In this document: in pieces, positions 53,310 to 64,000 of the stretch
Layout of the letters: every line of letters starts with the position of its first letter
How positions within the stretch are numbered: the first letter of the stretch is position 1
Assembly (NCBI GenBank): GCA_011799875.1
Contig: CM022302.1
Span: 304,927,048 to 304,991,047 of the forward strand
Length of the DNA stretch: 64,000 nucleotides
Direction of reading: 5' to 3'
Origin: Thinopyrum elongatum
Lineage: Eukaryota > Streptophyta > Magnoliopsida > Poales > Poaceae
Translations under genes and position numbers: made by a program
Notes under the pieces: model-generated
Databases searched by the model: none
The model's input: the letters and a program-made list of their open reading frames with translations, nothing else
What the model was told of the DNA's origin: nothing

Positions 53310-53974
53310 CTACCTGTCGGAGTTGAGACATCCAAGGATCAAAGTTAATCCAGATGCCTTTGTCATTCTCACCTTCTTCTGGCTACAGGCTGTATCGTTG
53401 ACAATCACGGGCGTGTATTCTCGAAGTCCTAGGGCTCGCCATGTAGACACAGTTTTCCCTAGCAAACACAGCCTCTCTGCCATCAAGGTCCTTGCCAACG
53501 GTGACCTCCTAGTTAATCGGATAATTGAGTCCGAGAAAGAGAGAGTGTGAACCAAGGCTGTTTACCCGCCTCCACCTCAAAATCCTGAAGGCCCCAAGAA
53601 GCTGGTATCCTGCTCATAGACATAATAGCCACTCTTCGGATACTCGCGTATTTCATGGTGCTTGTACATAGTGGGGTTTTTGCAATATAACTTTGACGGC
53701 TCATGTGTGCGAATTATCATAAATCTTTTGCCGTTGTCTAATCGAGCGAGGAACCAGTTGTGCTTCCTTGTTTTTCGCAAAGGTGGTGTGATTACAAAGG
53801 GCAGTAACTGTAGGGATACTGCATCATATAAAAAAGGACAGGCATTGTTAATGTAAGATCAGCATTGTTTAGAGTATGAGTAGGATAACGCAAGAAACAT
53901 CATTGATCTGTCCCTATTGGAACTGAGAGGAAAATACAGGGAAATGTATACTGGGTTCGAAAATATAGAAGTGT

Positions 53975-54120
53975 CATGCATGGTTATACTCATGTTATCT
54001 CACAATCGATTCTTCACAGGAAACTACCATGCCATGCATGTTATGTAATCATGTTTTGTCCTCACAAATAAATACTTCAAGGAAACTAACACACCATGCA
54101 TTGTTATATACTCATGTTCT
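53975..54120. repeat. Three degenerate 60-bp repeats
   Basis: The landmark catgca(t)g…ttat…actcatgtt occurs at 53975, 54033 and 54095 (spacing 58 and 62 bp). It is preceded in two units by 'ggaaactaac/caccatgc'. AT-rich. Confidence 0.6.
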
Positions 54121-54354
54121 ATGGGCAAAATTCTTGTGAGGATATCATTCTAGCCATTGATTGCTGAAGGGCGAATATAGGTATGTACACATGGTAAGCA
54201 TTACAGGATTTCACTACTTCCCAATATAGAGTTCTCCATATGCACATTTACTTCCTTAATGTATGGTTAGATGAAACCAACAATGTGATGCATGTTTCAA
54301 CATCATGAAAATGAGGAAAGTAACATGGCTATTGATACACACTCATATTAAGTA

Positions 54355-54447
54355 CTCCCTCCGTCCCAAAATAAGTGTCTCAACTTTGTACTAGCTCTAG
54401 TACAAATTTGTACTAAGCTCAAGACACTTATTTTGGGACGGAGGGAG
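54355..54447. mobile_element. Stowaway-type MITE (93 bp, complete)
   Basis: The terminal inverted repeats CTCCCTCCGTCCCAAAATAA and its complement enclose a short core, flanked by TA on both sides (54353-54354, 54448-54449), the target site of Tc1/mariner elements. The TIRs extend inward as 'gtgtct' / 'agacac' so that almost the whole element folds into one hairpin. Stowaway MITEs are non-autonomous and mobilised by mariner-like transposases elsewhere. Confidence 0.95.
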
Positions 54448-54889
54448 TAGTATATAGATTACTATAAAGTTAGGAGAATATCCCTATCTTCCTAACCATT
54501 TGATTATTCAAGGGTACAAATTGGCTGTAATGACATGGTCACAACCGCATGATTTAGCTCATTCCAAATATAGCTCATTTATGATGTCTCTAATACATTG
54601 CCATAGTTCTACTCAAATTCTGCTCAAACGGGAATATTCCAATCATACAAATTTTCAAATAGTGTTAAGGCGTGATCGTTAAAATCAGATGAAAACAACT
54701 TACACACACCGTCCAGCAATACGTCGTGCCATCTGCTTTGTCGATCGCATAGATGAAGCCATTGTGTTCAATAGCATCATAGAAGTGTGTATCAGCTTTG
54801 ACGATCCACCACGAGGTGAGTTGTCTCCACCTAAAGAAGGCACCAGCGGAAAGATAGGCAAGTCCGCGGTCGAACAAGGCAATTAGCTT

Positions 54890-55051
54890 AAAGTCTGCGT
54901 AATCCGCATATCATGTGGGCACTTGGAAGATTACAATCTTCTGCAAAACAAGGTATGTCCAACTGAAGTGGTAATCTAGATGACTTGGACCGCGATCGTA
55001 AAACCCTATATAATCGAACATAGGAATGATAATCTCATGGGAGGTGTGGAA
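54890..55051. other. Flank of the chromovirus LTR
   Basis: No feature apart from a candidate 5-bp target site tggaa (55047-55051) next to the LTR end. Its partner is not available because the other LTR is truncated. Confidence 0.3.
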
Positions 55052-55697
55052 TGTGACGCCTCCGGCTCAATTGTGCACTAATCATACACGCAAATGCACA
55101 CGATCAAGCCTAAGGACTCACTTGAAGGAATCACAACACAACTCTAGACACAAATTAAAATAATACAAGCTTTATGTTACAAGCCAGGGGCCTCGAGGTC
55201 TCGAATACATAAGCTCGCTTACAAGCATCAGCAGAAGCATCAAATATATGAGTACAGATATAAAAGATAAAACAAATAGGCCTTTAAAAGGTGAGGCAAA
55301 AGAAAACACTATGATCGAAAAGGCGCAGGCCTCCTGCCTGGAACCCTCCAATCCTACTCCTGGTCGTCAGCCAACTCATAGCAGAATCCATCCTCGGGGT
55401 AGTAGTAGTGATCGTCGACAGGGGTAGCTGGCTCCGGGGCTCCGTCTTCTAGTTGCATCAAACTGGTATGGGGAAAAAGAGGAAGCAAAGCAACCATGAG
55501 TACTTATCCGAAGTACTCAGCAAGCAAGGATCTACACTACGAATGCAACATTATCAAAGAAAGGCTGTATATGTGGACAGGGCTGCAGAAATGCCAGAAT
55601 AGTGGGAAGGCCTAGTCCTATCGAAGACTAGCATCTTCAGCGGTCTTGCAGCATTAGAAGAGTGTAGATCAGCACAATATAAAGTTGTAGTAGTGTT

Positions 55698-55835
55698 ATC
55701 AACCTCGCCCAGATTTCCTTCCTCGACTCCCTGCGAGAAAGCGATCCCAGAGCCCTAACATCCAAGTATCAACCTCGGCCAGAGATCCTTTCTCAACTCC
55801 CTATGAGAAAGCAATCCCAGAGCCCTACTATCCAT
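55698..55835. repeat. 70-bp tandem duplication inside the LTR
   Basis: 'atcaacctcg(c/g)cc' starts at 55698 and 55768. Both halves include 'gagaaagc(g/a)atcccagagc'. Confidence 0.85.
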
Positions 55836-56537
55836 ATCTCATCACAAGTATCCAGTTCTAGTTGTATCGATCTGGATACAACTCCGAGTGTCCGTTACCG
55901 AGGATCCGGCTATGCATAGATTAGTTCTTCCCTGCAGGGGTGCACCAACTTACCCACCACGCTCGCTTAACTCCGGCCGGACACACTTTTCTGGGTCATG
56001 CCCGGCCTCCGCCAAACGACACACCGCAGCCTACCTAGAGCTGAGCAGAGAGGTCCCCGCCGGTCTACATCCTAAGCGCTCAGGGGTCTTGCGCCATTGC
56101 CCTGTGCACTCCGGATCGTTGCGTGCAGGGTGGATATCAGCGCCATCGGCATGATCCGACCCGGCCGCCATGTTGAACTGGATGTTTGACAGAGCTTTCG
56201 GTTGATGCATATGATGCAGAGTGCCCATAACTTTCCCACGTGATGGTTAGTGCTATCGGGCCAGAGGCCCACTCGGATCAAATATCCAAATCGTTACTGT
56301 TTTGGTAGTGCGGTAACGAGCAGAGACTCACGATCGATGTGACCCCATCGCCCCGTCTCGAGGACTTGTGGCAAGGGCGAAGAATGCCAGGCCACGCCTC
56401 GTAATTATCTCACGGGCACCCTCCAGGTCAACCCGTCTCCACATCACTCCCGGGTACCCCTCAGGGTCGACCCGCGTTTCCAAGTAACAGTTGTAAAGTC
56501 CAAGTAACCGTGTGTCCATAACCTCAGGGGAATCTGA

Positions 56538-56745
56538 GGTATCACCCTCGTTGGATTCCTACTCGATGTATCCGTCAAGGTGAACTCGGAGGAATCACCC
56601 TCGATGGGTTCGCACTTGAGGTGTTGCACGACAGCATTGTTATCGAGAGTGGTGAAGGAGGAATCACCCTCGATGACCACGACCAAATAGCTACTCTACA
56701 GGGTTAACCTTAGAAGTGCTAAACGAGGTATCACCCTCGGCACTC
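56538..56745. repeat. Interspersed 'atcaccctcg' motif, four copies
   Basis: Copies at about 56540, 56594, 56660 and 56728, each preceded by 'gag' or 'gagg', spaced 54-68 bp apart within the LTR. Function unknown. Confidence 0.6.
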
Positions 56746-59327
56746 GATAGTAACACTGCAGTGTCGTGTAACTAAGGGGGTGATGTGCGGTGCTGGGGCC
56801 TGGTCGTCGAGTCTTCCGATGATCCAGGGGGGGCAACTGGGACAAGTGGGGTCACTGGGGTTCACTAACCAGCCTATTCTAAGCAGTTTAGGATAAGCAG
56901 GTAATTATCAAAAGCAGGTGACAAAATCAGGTCGTGCATCAAAATAGGTAAAGCAGTAACAGCAGCAATTCTAATGCAAGCACAAGAGAGAAGAGAGTAG
57001 GCGATATAGGCATGGTCAATGGGGGGTTGCTTGCCTGGTTGCTCGGCAGATGAAAAAGGAATCTTCGACGGTGAAGTAGTCGATCACCAAGGCATCGTCG
57101 GTGGTCTCGAGGTCTACCGGGAAGAAAGGGGGGGGAGAAGAAACAATATAAATACACGGCAACAAAAGCAATCACATAGCAGGACACGGTATAAGCAGTG
57201 CAAGGGTGCCCTAGTGCAACGTTAAGTGTTACAGACGGAGCGGGAAAATACCTGGGAATATTTTACCGGTGTTAGGCATCTGTCAGACAGATGAACCGAA
57301 GGGGACGGTTCCATGTTCAGGTAGTTAGGGGCACCTGATAGGCAGGTGGATAGCGTATCCGGATTCGTCTCGTTTGTCTGATCAACTTTCATGTATAAAG
57401 TTTTTCCATCCGTGCTACGGATGAATTACTATGAATTTTCGAAGTGTAAGCAATATCCGGTAACTCTGAAATTCTGCCAAGTCTGAGAATTGCTTATTTT
57501 TAAACATCACTTAGCTATTTTTCGGAGGCTAAAGCTATTGTTCTGTACATCCTATGATTTTGTGCCTTATATCACTTGTGAGCATTTTTCTGCGATCTAC
57601 ATGTTAGTAACACTTTCATCCATATTAGAGTTCATTTGCTTGATCATCAACAGCTCTAAAGTAGCTATGAAAATAAAGCTCTTTTTCAGCTAACAGACCT
57701 TAGCATTTTGTGAATTTCATAGGATTTAATCCATGCATCAAATGGATTTGGTCCAGTGGGGTAAAATGAAGTTTGTCAAGTGTACTTCCTTCACATATTA
57801 TTTTTAGTCATGTTAGCACTTGATTAGCTGTTGTTTAGGGGTTGTCCAGAGAGCTAAATGGCGTAGCAGAACCAAAGCTAGCTATTGCTATAGTAACTGA
57901 ATGTTACTGTAGCAGAGGAGCAGCAGAGTAGCAACAAGCGGCGACAGCAGTAGTAAGTAGCAGCATAGTAGTAGCGGGCGACGACGAGCGCAGCAGAGGC
58001 GGAAGCAGCAGTAGCTGGGCGTGGGCGGCAGCAGGCGTGGCGAGTGGGCGCTGGCCGGGGTGAGGCCAAGCAGCCGAGCGAGCGAAAGCCAGCGCAGGTG
58101 GGCACGGGGCAGGGGCGGCCGACGCGGTGAGCACGTCCACGCAGTGAGCTGCGGGCACTCGGGAAGGAGGTGCTCCGGGCGCGGGCCAGTGAGGCGTGGC
58201 GCGCGGGCTGCTGCAGGGCAGGAGACAACGGGGGGACGCGGTTGCGCGCGCACGGTGAACGCTGCCAGGGAGCAGCGGCCACGAGCGGCGCGACTAGATC
58301 TCCGGCCGTAACACGTGAGCTCGGCCACGGCATCTAGGACGACCAAACGCAGCAGAGAAAAAGGGGTTTCGTGGCGGCGCTCACAGCGGTTTAGATGGCG
58401 AGCTCGAGGACATCGGGGAAGAACCGGGGGTGGCGGATCGAGCGGCAATGGCGACGGTGGCTGTCGATTGCAATGGCGTTCTCGTCCGATCCGGTGGCGT
58501 AGCCAACGTAGAGGAGCACGGCGTCCCGCGGCGGCACGACCGCGCAGCATAGGAAGGCCGATGGCCGCGGTGGTGGTGCGGCGAGGGCGACGTGCGCCTC
58601 GGACAGAGGCGGAGAGAGCAAGGGGAGAGTGGGGGCGAGCGAGTGGTGGGGGGGGGGAGTGAGTGGGCGAGGTGGAGGGGAGGAGCCCGAGGCGTCGAGG
58701 CCTTAACCCCTCGCCGGTGACGTGGGGGCATGGGGGAACGAACGGGTTCGGCGGCGACCGAGGTCGGGGTCGGACGAACAGTGGAGAGGGGTAGACGACA
58801 AGGGGACGGGGGAGTGGGCCGGCCAGCTGGGCCTGTCTCTGTGGCCTTAGGCCCAGGGGCAGGGGGGTTCCCTTTTCCTTTTTTGCCTTTCTATTTCTTT
58901 TTCTCTTTTTACAGAAAATGCTTTGCAAATTTTTGAGCTGCCAAAAGGATTCTGTAAAATGTGGGACTTGGCCACATAATTACATTGCAATAGTTGTCTC
59001 TGCCACAAAAGATTGGGAGGCCTTTGAAATAGTTTGCAATTTTTTTATAATTTAAAAACATTCAAATAATTGCTTTAACCACTGCTTTAATTGTTTTTAG
59101 GCATTAAACCACTTCATAAAAAGTTGGTTCACTACCATAATTAGTTATGTATTATTTGCCACAAGATGAACATTTTAGATCTCATGTTTGATAAATATGA
59201 ATTTTTGACTTTAGATTGGATTTGAATTTGAATTGTGATCTGGATCAAGTGAAGATTAGCAACAGTAATATGAGGACATGGCACCATTAACAGGGGATTA
59301 CTGTAGCATGACACTGGGGGTGTTACA

Positions 59328-60267
59328 AATCTCCTCCACTACAAGAAATCTCGTCCCGAGATTTAGGTGGGGAAGTAAAGAGTAACTTCGGGAGAACTGA
59401 CCCTTATGAGGTCGATTATCTGGTGAACAATTCAGGGGATGTGGCATAAGTACCTCTCGAGTTGAAACTTAAGAAAACATCAAGAGCAAAATATGAGGGT
59501 ACAATAGGAAGTTTCAAGCGAATGGACATCCGATCGATACCTGAACAGAGTGTGAGAAGGGGGTTCAGAGCATCGGGAATAGATCATCTCTCGGAGGGTG
59601 GCTCATGATAACAAACAAAGCCAAGAGCATATGATACTTCGGAATCAAGGATATAGAGGAGAGTCAGGTTTCGATCCTATGGAACTGTGATGAGGGTCGA
59701 TCAAAAGTAGGGAGAATGGTGACATCTTACCGGTCATGGCAACAAGGTATGTCAGAGAATAGTCTGTTAGTTATGTCAGTGTCAAGATCGGTACCAAGGG
59801 CGAGGGACGAAGATAACCATTTTCCTACTTGTAAGAATGAGGCGGACCAATAAGGCAAAGTTCTCGTCCATCGGTGATACCAAAATGTCATCAACAACAA
59901 TAATAGGGTCTCACTGGCAAGATTGTATATCGGGGTGTTTTACAAGCAGGGAATTATTTCTGCTTATATCATATATAGATCACAAGAAAGGTTAAACAAA
60001 CCAATGGAAAGGAAAATGTGTTTATCCACAAGAATTAAGAGTGTATCTTTTCCCAAAGAAAAGTAGAGCACGATATACATGTCAGATCAACAAGTACACC
60101 ACCATTTAAATAAAGGGGCAAGGGAATTCATGATGTTATCCATAGAATGGTGTCTAGATAATAGAGCAAGAAACATTTGGCAATGTGCCTCCAATGTTCT
60201 TGTTGATATTCGGAATACCATAGCCATGCTTCGAGGTAGCATAGGTATGGTGTTTCAAGTAAAAGGC
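59328..60267 (-). mobile_element. Internal 3' remnant of the chromovirus
   Basis: Starting with the polypurine tract and 'aaatctcgggacgagatttc' on the minus strand, this stretch is the interior next to the 3' LTR. No integrase or chromodomain is readable, so it is decayed or belongs to a non-autonomous derivative. Confidence 0.5.
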
Positions 60268-61619
60268 TGGTATCAGAGCCGACTGCCTGTAGGAACCCCC
60301 TGTCCAACTCCTTGGCTAAAGTTGAGTCTAGTTGTCAAAATTGTTTTTCTAACTTGGCTGTGTGGCTTACGGGCCCACGTCGCCAATTGGGTGGTATTAG
60401 GATCTTTTATTCCTCTTCCATACTCTGGGACTCTGATCTCTCTTCCTTTCGGGTCAAAGATTTTACTAACTCTAACTCTAGGATCTCGTAACCACTTCAT
60501 CCCGGAGAGCCCCTTCACTACAGATGATCGTCTGCTTCATCAGAAGATTCTGAAGATACTCCTCGATGATTCCCGAGACCCTGTGCCCACTGCTTTGCAG
60601 TTCTTGACCACCGATAAACTCCGATGGATAACAACTTACACTTGTCGTTCATATATTCATTCCAGTTAGTCTCTAGTTCGATTGGACATATCGGAATACT
60701 CCCCGATATTTCGAGAATTCTTTGAACCTACTGCCTTGCAGTTCCTTTTCGTCTGAATACACCTACGAATAAACCCTCACACTTATCCGAGATCTGTTCA
60801 TCCCTAGTTGTTCATGTGATCCCCAAAATACTTTGCAATACCAACTGATCTCCCGAGAACCCTCTACTACCTACTGCTGCGGAAAGTCTTGCCTGTCTGC
60901 ATTATGGTTAATTCCATATGTTTGGCAATATTCATAAACATCCTTTGACATTGTCATCCTGAGCCTATTGATTCAACATGTGTGCGAATACTCGCAATCA
61001 TCAGTTGTTTCCTACTGATTCATCCTTCCGGCTCACACGTCATTCTGGATATGAGCTGGTCCTCGGTAAATCAATCCATAAACCGAGTATTCCAGCTTCG
61101 GCTTATTCAGATGTTTCCATAAACTGATTCCGTTGCATCCCTTCTTCTTCTGGTTGAGTACCGATACTCACATCAGATCCTTTGCGGACCACCTTATCTT
61201 TTGGTGGATTACTATCCGACAGCTCCTTCGTATTTTAAATCATTGACGACTTTCCCCTGATACAAAATGCCTCTGGCGAATTGTATCATCTACTTTGTAT
61301 CGCGAGCCCTTTGCTTTCGAGGGTGTACCCATCGCTCCTGATATTGTGTTGTATAGCTTCGTAAAAATGTCCCGATGGGTTGAACCTATGCTTTCCCTAA
61401 TCCGTGTGAACTCAAAATTATGCGAGTCATACTCTTCTGGTGCTTCACCAGATAAATCTTCAGCACTACAATTTCTTCAAAAATGAGGAGTGAATGAAAG
61501 GTTATGCATTGAAGAAGTGGGAGTCGACCTTGAACCTTTGTGTTCATGCCCATAGACACGATGTAGATCTTATCATGGAAGCTTCTCTTAAAATCAATTA
61601 TTCCCTTGGTATCTGGTGG
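60268..61619 (+). mobile_element. Chromovirus leader in plus orientation, with PBS but no LTR
   Basis: A PBS matching initiator-Met tRNA (tggtatcagagcc, 60268) is followed by 'gactgcctgtagga' and 'gttgagtctagttgtcaaa', typical of the leader of Tekay-like elements. It points opposite to the LTRs on both sides, and no LTR end precedes it. The piece must have been inverted or joined by recombination. The ORF at 60079-60669 crosses this boundary and is not a gene. The rest has no coding signal. Confidence 0.6.
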
Positions 61620-62081
61620 GGCTCTATCCAGCCTATACTAAGCAGTTTAGGATAACAGGTAAGGTATCAATAGCAGGTTACAATAAACAGGCTATGCATC
61701 ATAATAGGATAACTCAAAGCAGTAGCAAATTCTAATGCAAGCAGGAGGGAGAAAGAATAGGCGATATAGGCATGTTCAAAGGTGGGTGCTTGCCTGGTTG
61801 CTCGGTGGCAAAGGCAGAGTCGTCAGTGGGGTCGTCGATCTCCGGAGCTGCGTCTGTCTCGGGGTCTACTAAGAGAGAAGAGGGAGAAGAAACAGGTAAT
61901 ACACTGCAAACATATGCAACACAGAGCATGCTATGCTAACGTGCAGTGCAGGGTTGCCTAAAGACATGTGTAAATCATTTTAGTTATTTTAGGATTTAAG
62001 TTGGATTTATTAACCGGAATGTATGCACTATTCATCTACCGGAAATAGGATAAAAGTTGTGGGTTCACCTCCGTAGAGGGT
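61620..62081 (-). repeat. Second chromovirus LTR copy, left part
   Basis: It matches 56868-57300 of the first LTR (ctaagcagtttaggata, ggcgatataggcatg, 'gcttgcctggttgctcgg'). Truncated at about 61620 and interrupted at 62081 by the solo LTR. Confidence 0.8.
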
Positions 62082-63563
62082 TGTAAGTGCTTCTAGTGCC
62101 CCTTAGTGATTTTGGTGTATTGAAGACTTATAGGTTAAGGGACTAATGCGTTTGTGAGTGTACACAGGTCTATAAGTCTATGAGGACTTTGATATTTACA
62201 GAGAAAGTTGACCCCTAAAAATGAATGTCTTCAACTGAAGACTTTGGTTTTCTTGAAGACTTTGAAAATGAGGAAATTGGTGTGACCGTGAAGACTTGAT
62301 ATTCATGCGAGGAATATGAAGCGTGAAGACTTCTGTTTTCGTAGTTTCATTTCTCTTACTTGAGTCATAGGAAACACCGTACTGTTAAAGGGGGTCGAGG
62401 TAAAACTAAGGAAAAGTTTCCAAGTGATGCTCAACTCAAATCCTACACCTACCAATCATTTCGAGTGAAGCCATTGGAAATCTCATACAGCTCAGTCATG
62501 TTCTTCAGTGACAGAGACGAAGTTCTTCTGTTCTCTGAGGAATTTGTTCTGACTGAGGAGTTAGGAATTCGCCAGTGCGGATTGCCTACAAGTGAGGAAC
62601 ATGATAGCCCTGAGGAATTTGTGAGCTCAAATTTCCGACCATTGCTGTGCTATGCGCCAGTTGTCCAAAATATCCTACCCACCTAACGGTCGTATCATTG
62701 AAGGGCATTTATGTCTTATCATGTCAGGCTGCTCCCTAGGCTATAAATAGCCGCCCCCTACAACCACTAGCTGGTTGGCTGCTCCGAGAGAAACTGACAC
62801 TTGTCATTGAGAGCATCCCATCCTCCGAGGACTTTGAGCTAAAATCATCAAGTGAGGAAAAACCCAAAAACCCAAACACCTACAAACCCAAAGTGATTGA
62901 GCATCACTGAAGAAATTGTTCCTGTGTGGAACTGACGCTTGTTACCTTTGAGGACTGTGCATCCTCCAGACGGTTAGGCGTCATGGTCTATAGCATCCAA
63001 GAGGAATTGTGGATCGCCGAGTGACCGAGTCTGTGAAGGTTTGGAAGTCACCTAAAGACTTACCACGAGTGATTGGGCGAGGTCTATGTGACCTTAGCTC
63101 AAGGAGAATACGGTGAGGACTGTGTGTCCTCAGGTTTAAATACCTAGCCGCTCCAACCAGACGTACAACTGTCACAACAGTTGGAACTGGTCTACCAAAT
63201 CATTGTCTTCACCGAGCTACTGGTTCTATTTCGTCAACCCTTTCATTTCCTCATTCATGTGTTGTTTTTCTTGATCATTACTGTGTGAAGACTTTGACTG
63301 AAGACTTTCTCAATTTCCTCAATCCTATTTCTTCAGTCACATAGTCTTCAGCCTGCTTATCCTGTGTTTCACGCTACCTGTACTCTGTGCCTATTTCATT
63401 TCATCATGATGACTGTACTTATGCCATGTTATGTTTGCATCTGAGTACTTATTTCGCTGCTAAGCAGTTCGTGACTTAGGAATTTCCTCACCTTGAAATT
63501 CCTCAGTGACGAATTTGTAAAAATCGCCTATTCACCCCCTCTAGTCGATATAACGCACTTTCA
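62082..63563 (+). mobile_element. Solo LTR (copia-like), 1482 bp, with target duplication
   Basis: It starts TGTAAGTGCTTCTAGTGCCC and ends '…tataacgcactttca', flanked on both sides by the 5-bp repeat agggt (62077-62081, 63564-63568). No PBS or PPT adjoins it, so the interior was lost by LTR-LTR recombination. A TATA box (ggctataaatagccg) lies at 62742-62749. The many 'gaagact' and 'gaggaat' words and the end 'cacccctctagtcgatata' resemble LTRs of Triticeae copia elements. The ORF at 62360-62686 lies within the LTR and shows no domain. Confidence 0.9.
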
Positions 63564-63568
63564 AGGGT

Positions 63569-64000
63569 CCCGACACAGAAACAGATAGCACAGTTGGATT
63601 CGTCTCGTCGTTCTGACCAACTTTCATGTATAAAGTTTTTCGATCCGAGCTACGGTTTAAATTCTACGAATTTTCAAAGATTAAAACATTTTCTGAATTT
63701 ATTTAAATTAACAGGAATTACTAAAAGTGAATTATTACGTCAGCATGAGGTCACTACTGCGTCAGCTAGTCAACTAAGCTGCTGACTGGTCAAACTAACA
63801 GGTGGGACCCACCTGTCAGCCACTATGAGTCTAATAGTGAGTTAAACTAATCTAACAAAGTAATTAGTGAGTGGACCCCACATGTTAGTGTCTAATTAAT
63901 TACTAGATTAGTTTTAAAAACTAATTAGTTTAGTTGATCGCAGGGGGCCCACTGGTCAGTGTCAGCAGCCGCCACGTCAGCGGCGTTGACTAGGTCAATT
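63569..64000 (-). repeat. Second chromovirus LTR copy, right part (cut by window edge)
   Basis: It resumes LTR sequence after the solo LTR: 'ggattcgtctcg', 'caactttcatgtataaagtt' and 'gctacgg' match 57362-57425 of the first LTR. The following AT-rich part (63800-63950) has no coding signal. Confidence 0.75.

Larger units (their letters stand above)
53310..54877 (-). pseudogene. Unidentified gene remnant with exon-like pieces (possibly DUF295-like)
   Basis: Three minus-strand pieces look like parts of one host-type gene. The first, 54877-54700 (WWIVKADTHFYDAIEHNGFI, then YAIDKADGTTYCWTV), ends in a GT donor-like context. The second, after an AG-like site near 53815, encodes 'RKTRKHNWFLARLDNGKRFM' and 'YPKSGYYVYEQDTSFLGPSG' and meets a stop at 53577. 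The third, 53555-53310, encodes 'LCLLGKTVSTWRALGLREYT'. The pattern 'FYDa.y.nG.iYAid' and a later 'lGk' block recall grass DUF295/F-box-type proteins, but the match is weak. A MITE (54355-54447) lies in the presumed intron. It is likely a decayed gene; its function is unknown. Confidence 0.35.
55052..59327 (-). repeat. Chromovirus (Tekay-like) LTR, minus strand (4.28 kb)
   Basis: In reverse complement it starts TGTAACACCCCCAGTGTCAT at 59327, after a polypurine tract (gtagtggaggagatt). It ends '…gagccggaggcgtcaca' at 55052. Inside: a 70-bp duplication (55698-55835), four 'gag(g/a/t)(a/t)atcaccctcg'-like motifs at 56540-56740, and a GC-rich segment at 57900-58900 with a 346-aa minus ORF of low-complexity Pro/Arg/Leu sequence (not considered a gene). 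A second, partial copy of the LTR lies at 61620-64000 in the same orientation. Confidence 0.85.

Noticed and set aside
57888..58928. 346-aa minus-strand ORF as a protein-coding gene
   Set aside because: The composition is low-complexity Pro/Arg/Leu/Ser from GC-rich DNA, no domain is visible, and it lies inside an LTR.
60079..60669. 196-aa ORF as a gene
   Set aside because: It crosses the PBS and leader of a chromovirus and shows no domain.
62360..62686. 108-aa ORF as a gene
   Set aside because: It is contained in the solo LTR upstream of its TATA box and has no recognised motif.

Overview
The window reads as nuclear DNA of a grass of the wheat tribe (Triticeae: wheat, Aegilops, barley or rye). 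The main evidence is an 8.7-kb Ty1-copia element whose LTRs match the BARE1/WIS/Angela group, together with CACTA transposons with 84-bp subterminal repeats, Ty3-gypsy elements with very long LTRs, and a Stowaway-type MITE. No intact host gene is visible. Almost everything is nested, truncated or mutated mobile DNA, with a few host-like gene remnants.

Layout, left to right. 0-4.1 kb: two tandem arrays (units of about 370-415 bp and about 503 bp), a duplicated 110-bp block and a 5S rRNA-derived fragment. 4.3-9 kb: a 36-bp minisatellite, two minus-strand gene remnants, the terminus of a CACTA element (ends at 7847), and a DEDD-type 3'-5' exonuclease gene that this CACTA splits. 9.0-10.84 kb: CACTA copy A. 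10.84-13.6 kb: a gypsy gag remnant, its polypurine tract and an LTR. 14.1-19.8 kb: the 3' end of a minus-strand gypsy element, with an antisense ORF of the PF04195 'putative gypsy type transposon' family. 19.8-27.3 kb: two gypsy pol regions of one family facing each other, with a B3-domain-like ORF between them. 27.68-36.42 kb: a complete copia element with two LTRs, 5-bp target duplication, PBS, PPT and a single gag-pol frame broken by four stops and one frameshift. It sits inside an LTR of the second gypsy element. 36.4-39.9 kb: the rest of that LTR, a second B3-like ORF, and two LTRs facing each other. 39.9-47.5 kb: an Athila/Sabrina-like gag, then a chromovirus (Tekay-like) LTR and pol on the minus strand, then another gypsy LTR with gag start. 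47.56-50.4 kb: CACTA copy B, inverted relative to copy A. 51.6-54.9 kb: remnants of a DUF4283-like gene and of an unidentified gene. 55.05-64 kb: a 4.3-kb chromovirus LTR, an internal remnant, and a second LTR copy into which a 1.48-kb LTR was inserted and reduced to a solo LTR with perfect 5-bp target duplication.

The most interesting biology is the pair of B3-like ORFs. Both occur antisense to their gypsy carrier, in the same place between pol and the 3' LTR, and one has a TATA-like box of its own upstream. A second, unrelated gypsy family here carries the PF04195 ORF in the corresponding antisense position. Most interruptions in the coding remnants can be explained by C-to-T or G-to-A change in CG and CHG contexts, as expected for long-methylated plant transposons.

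All alignments were made by eye. Family names are given only where motifs support them. Boundaries without an LTR end, TIR or target duplication are approximate.
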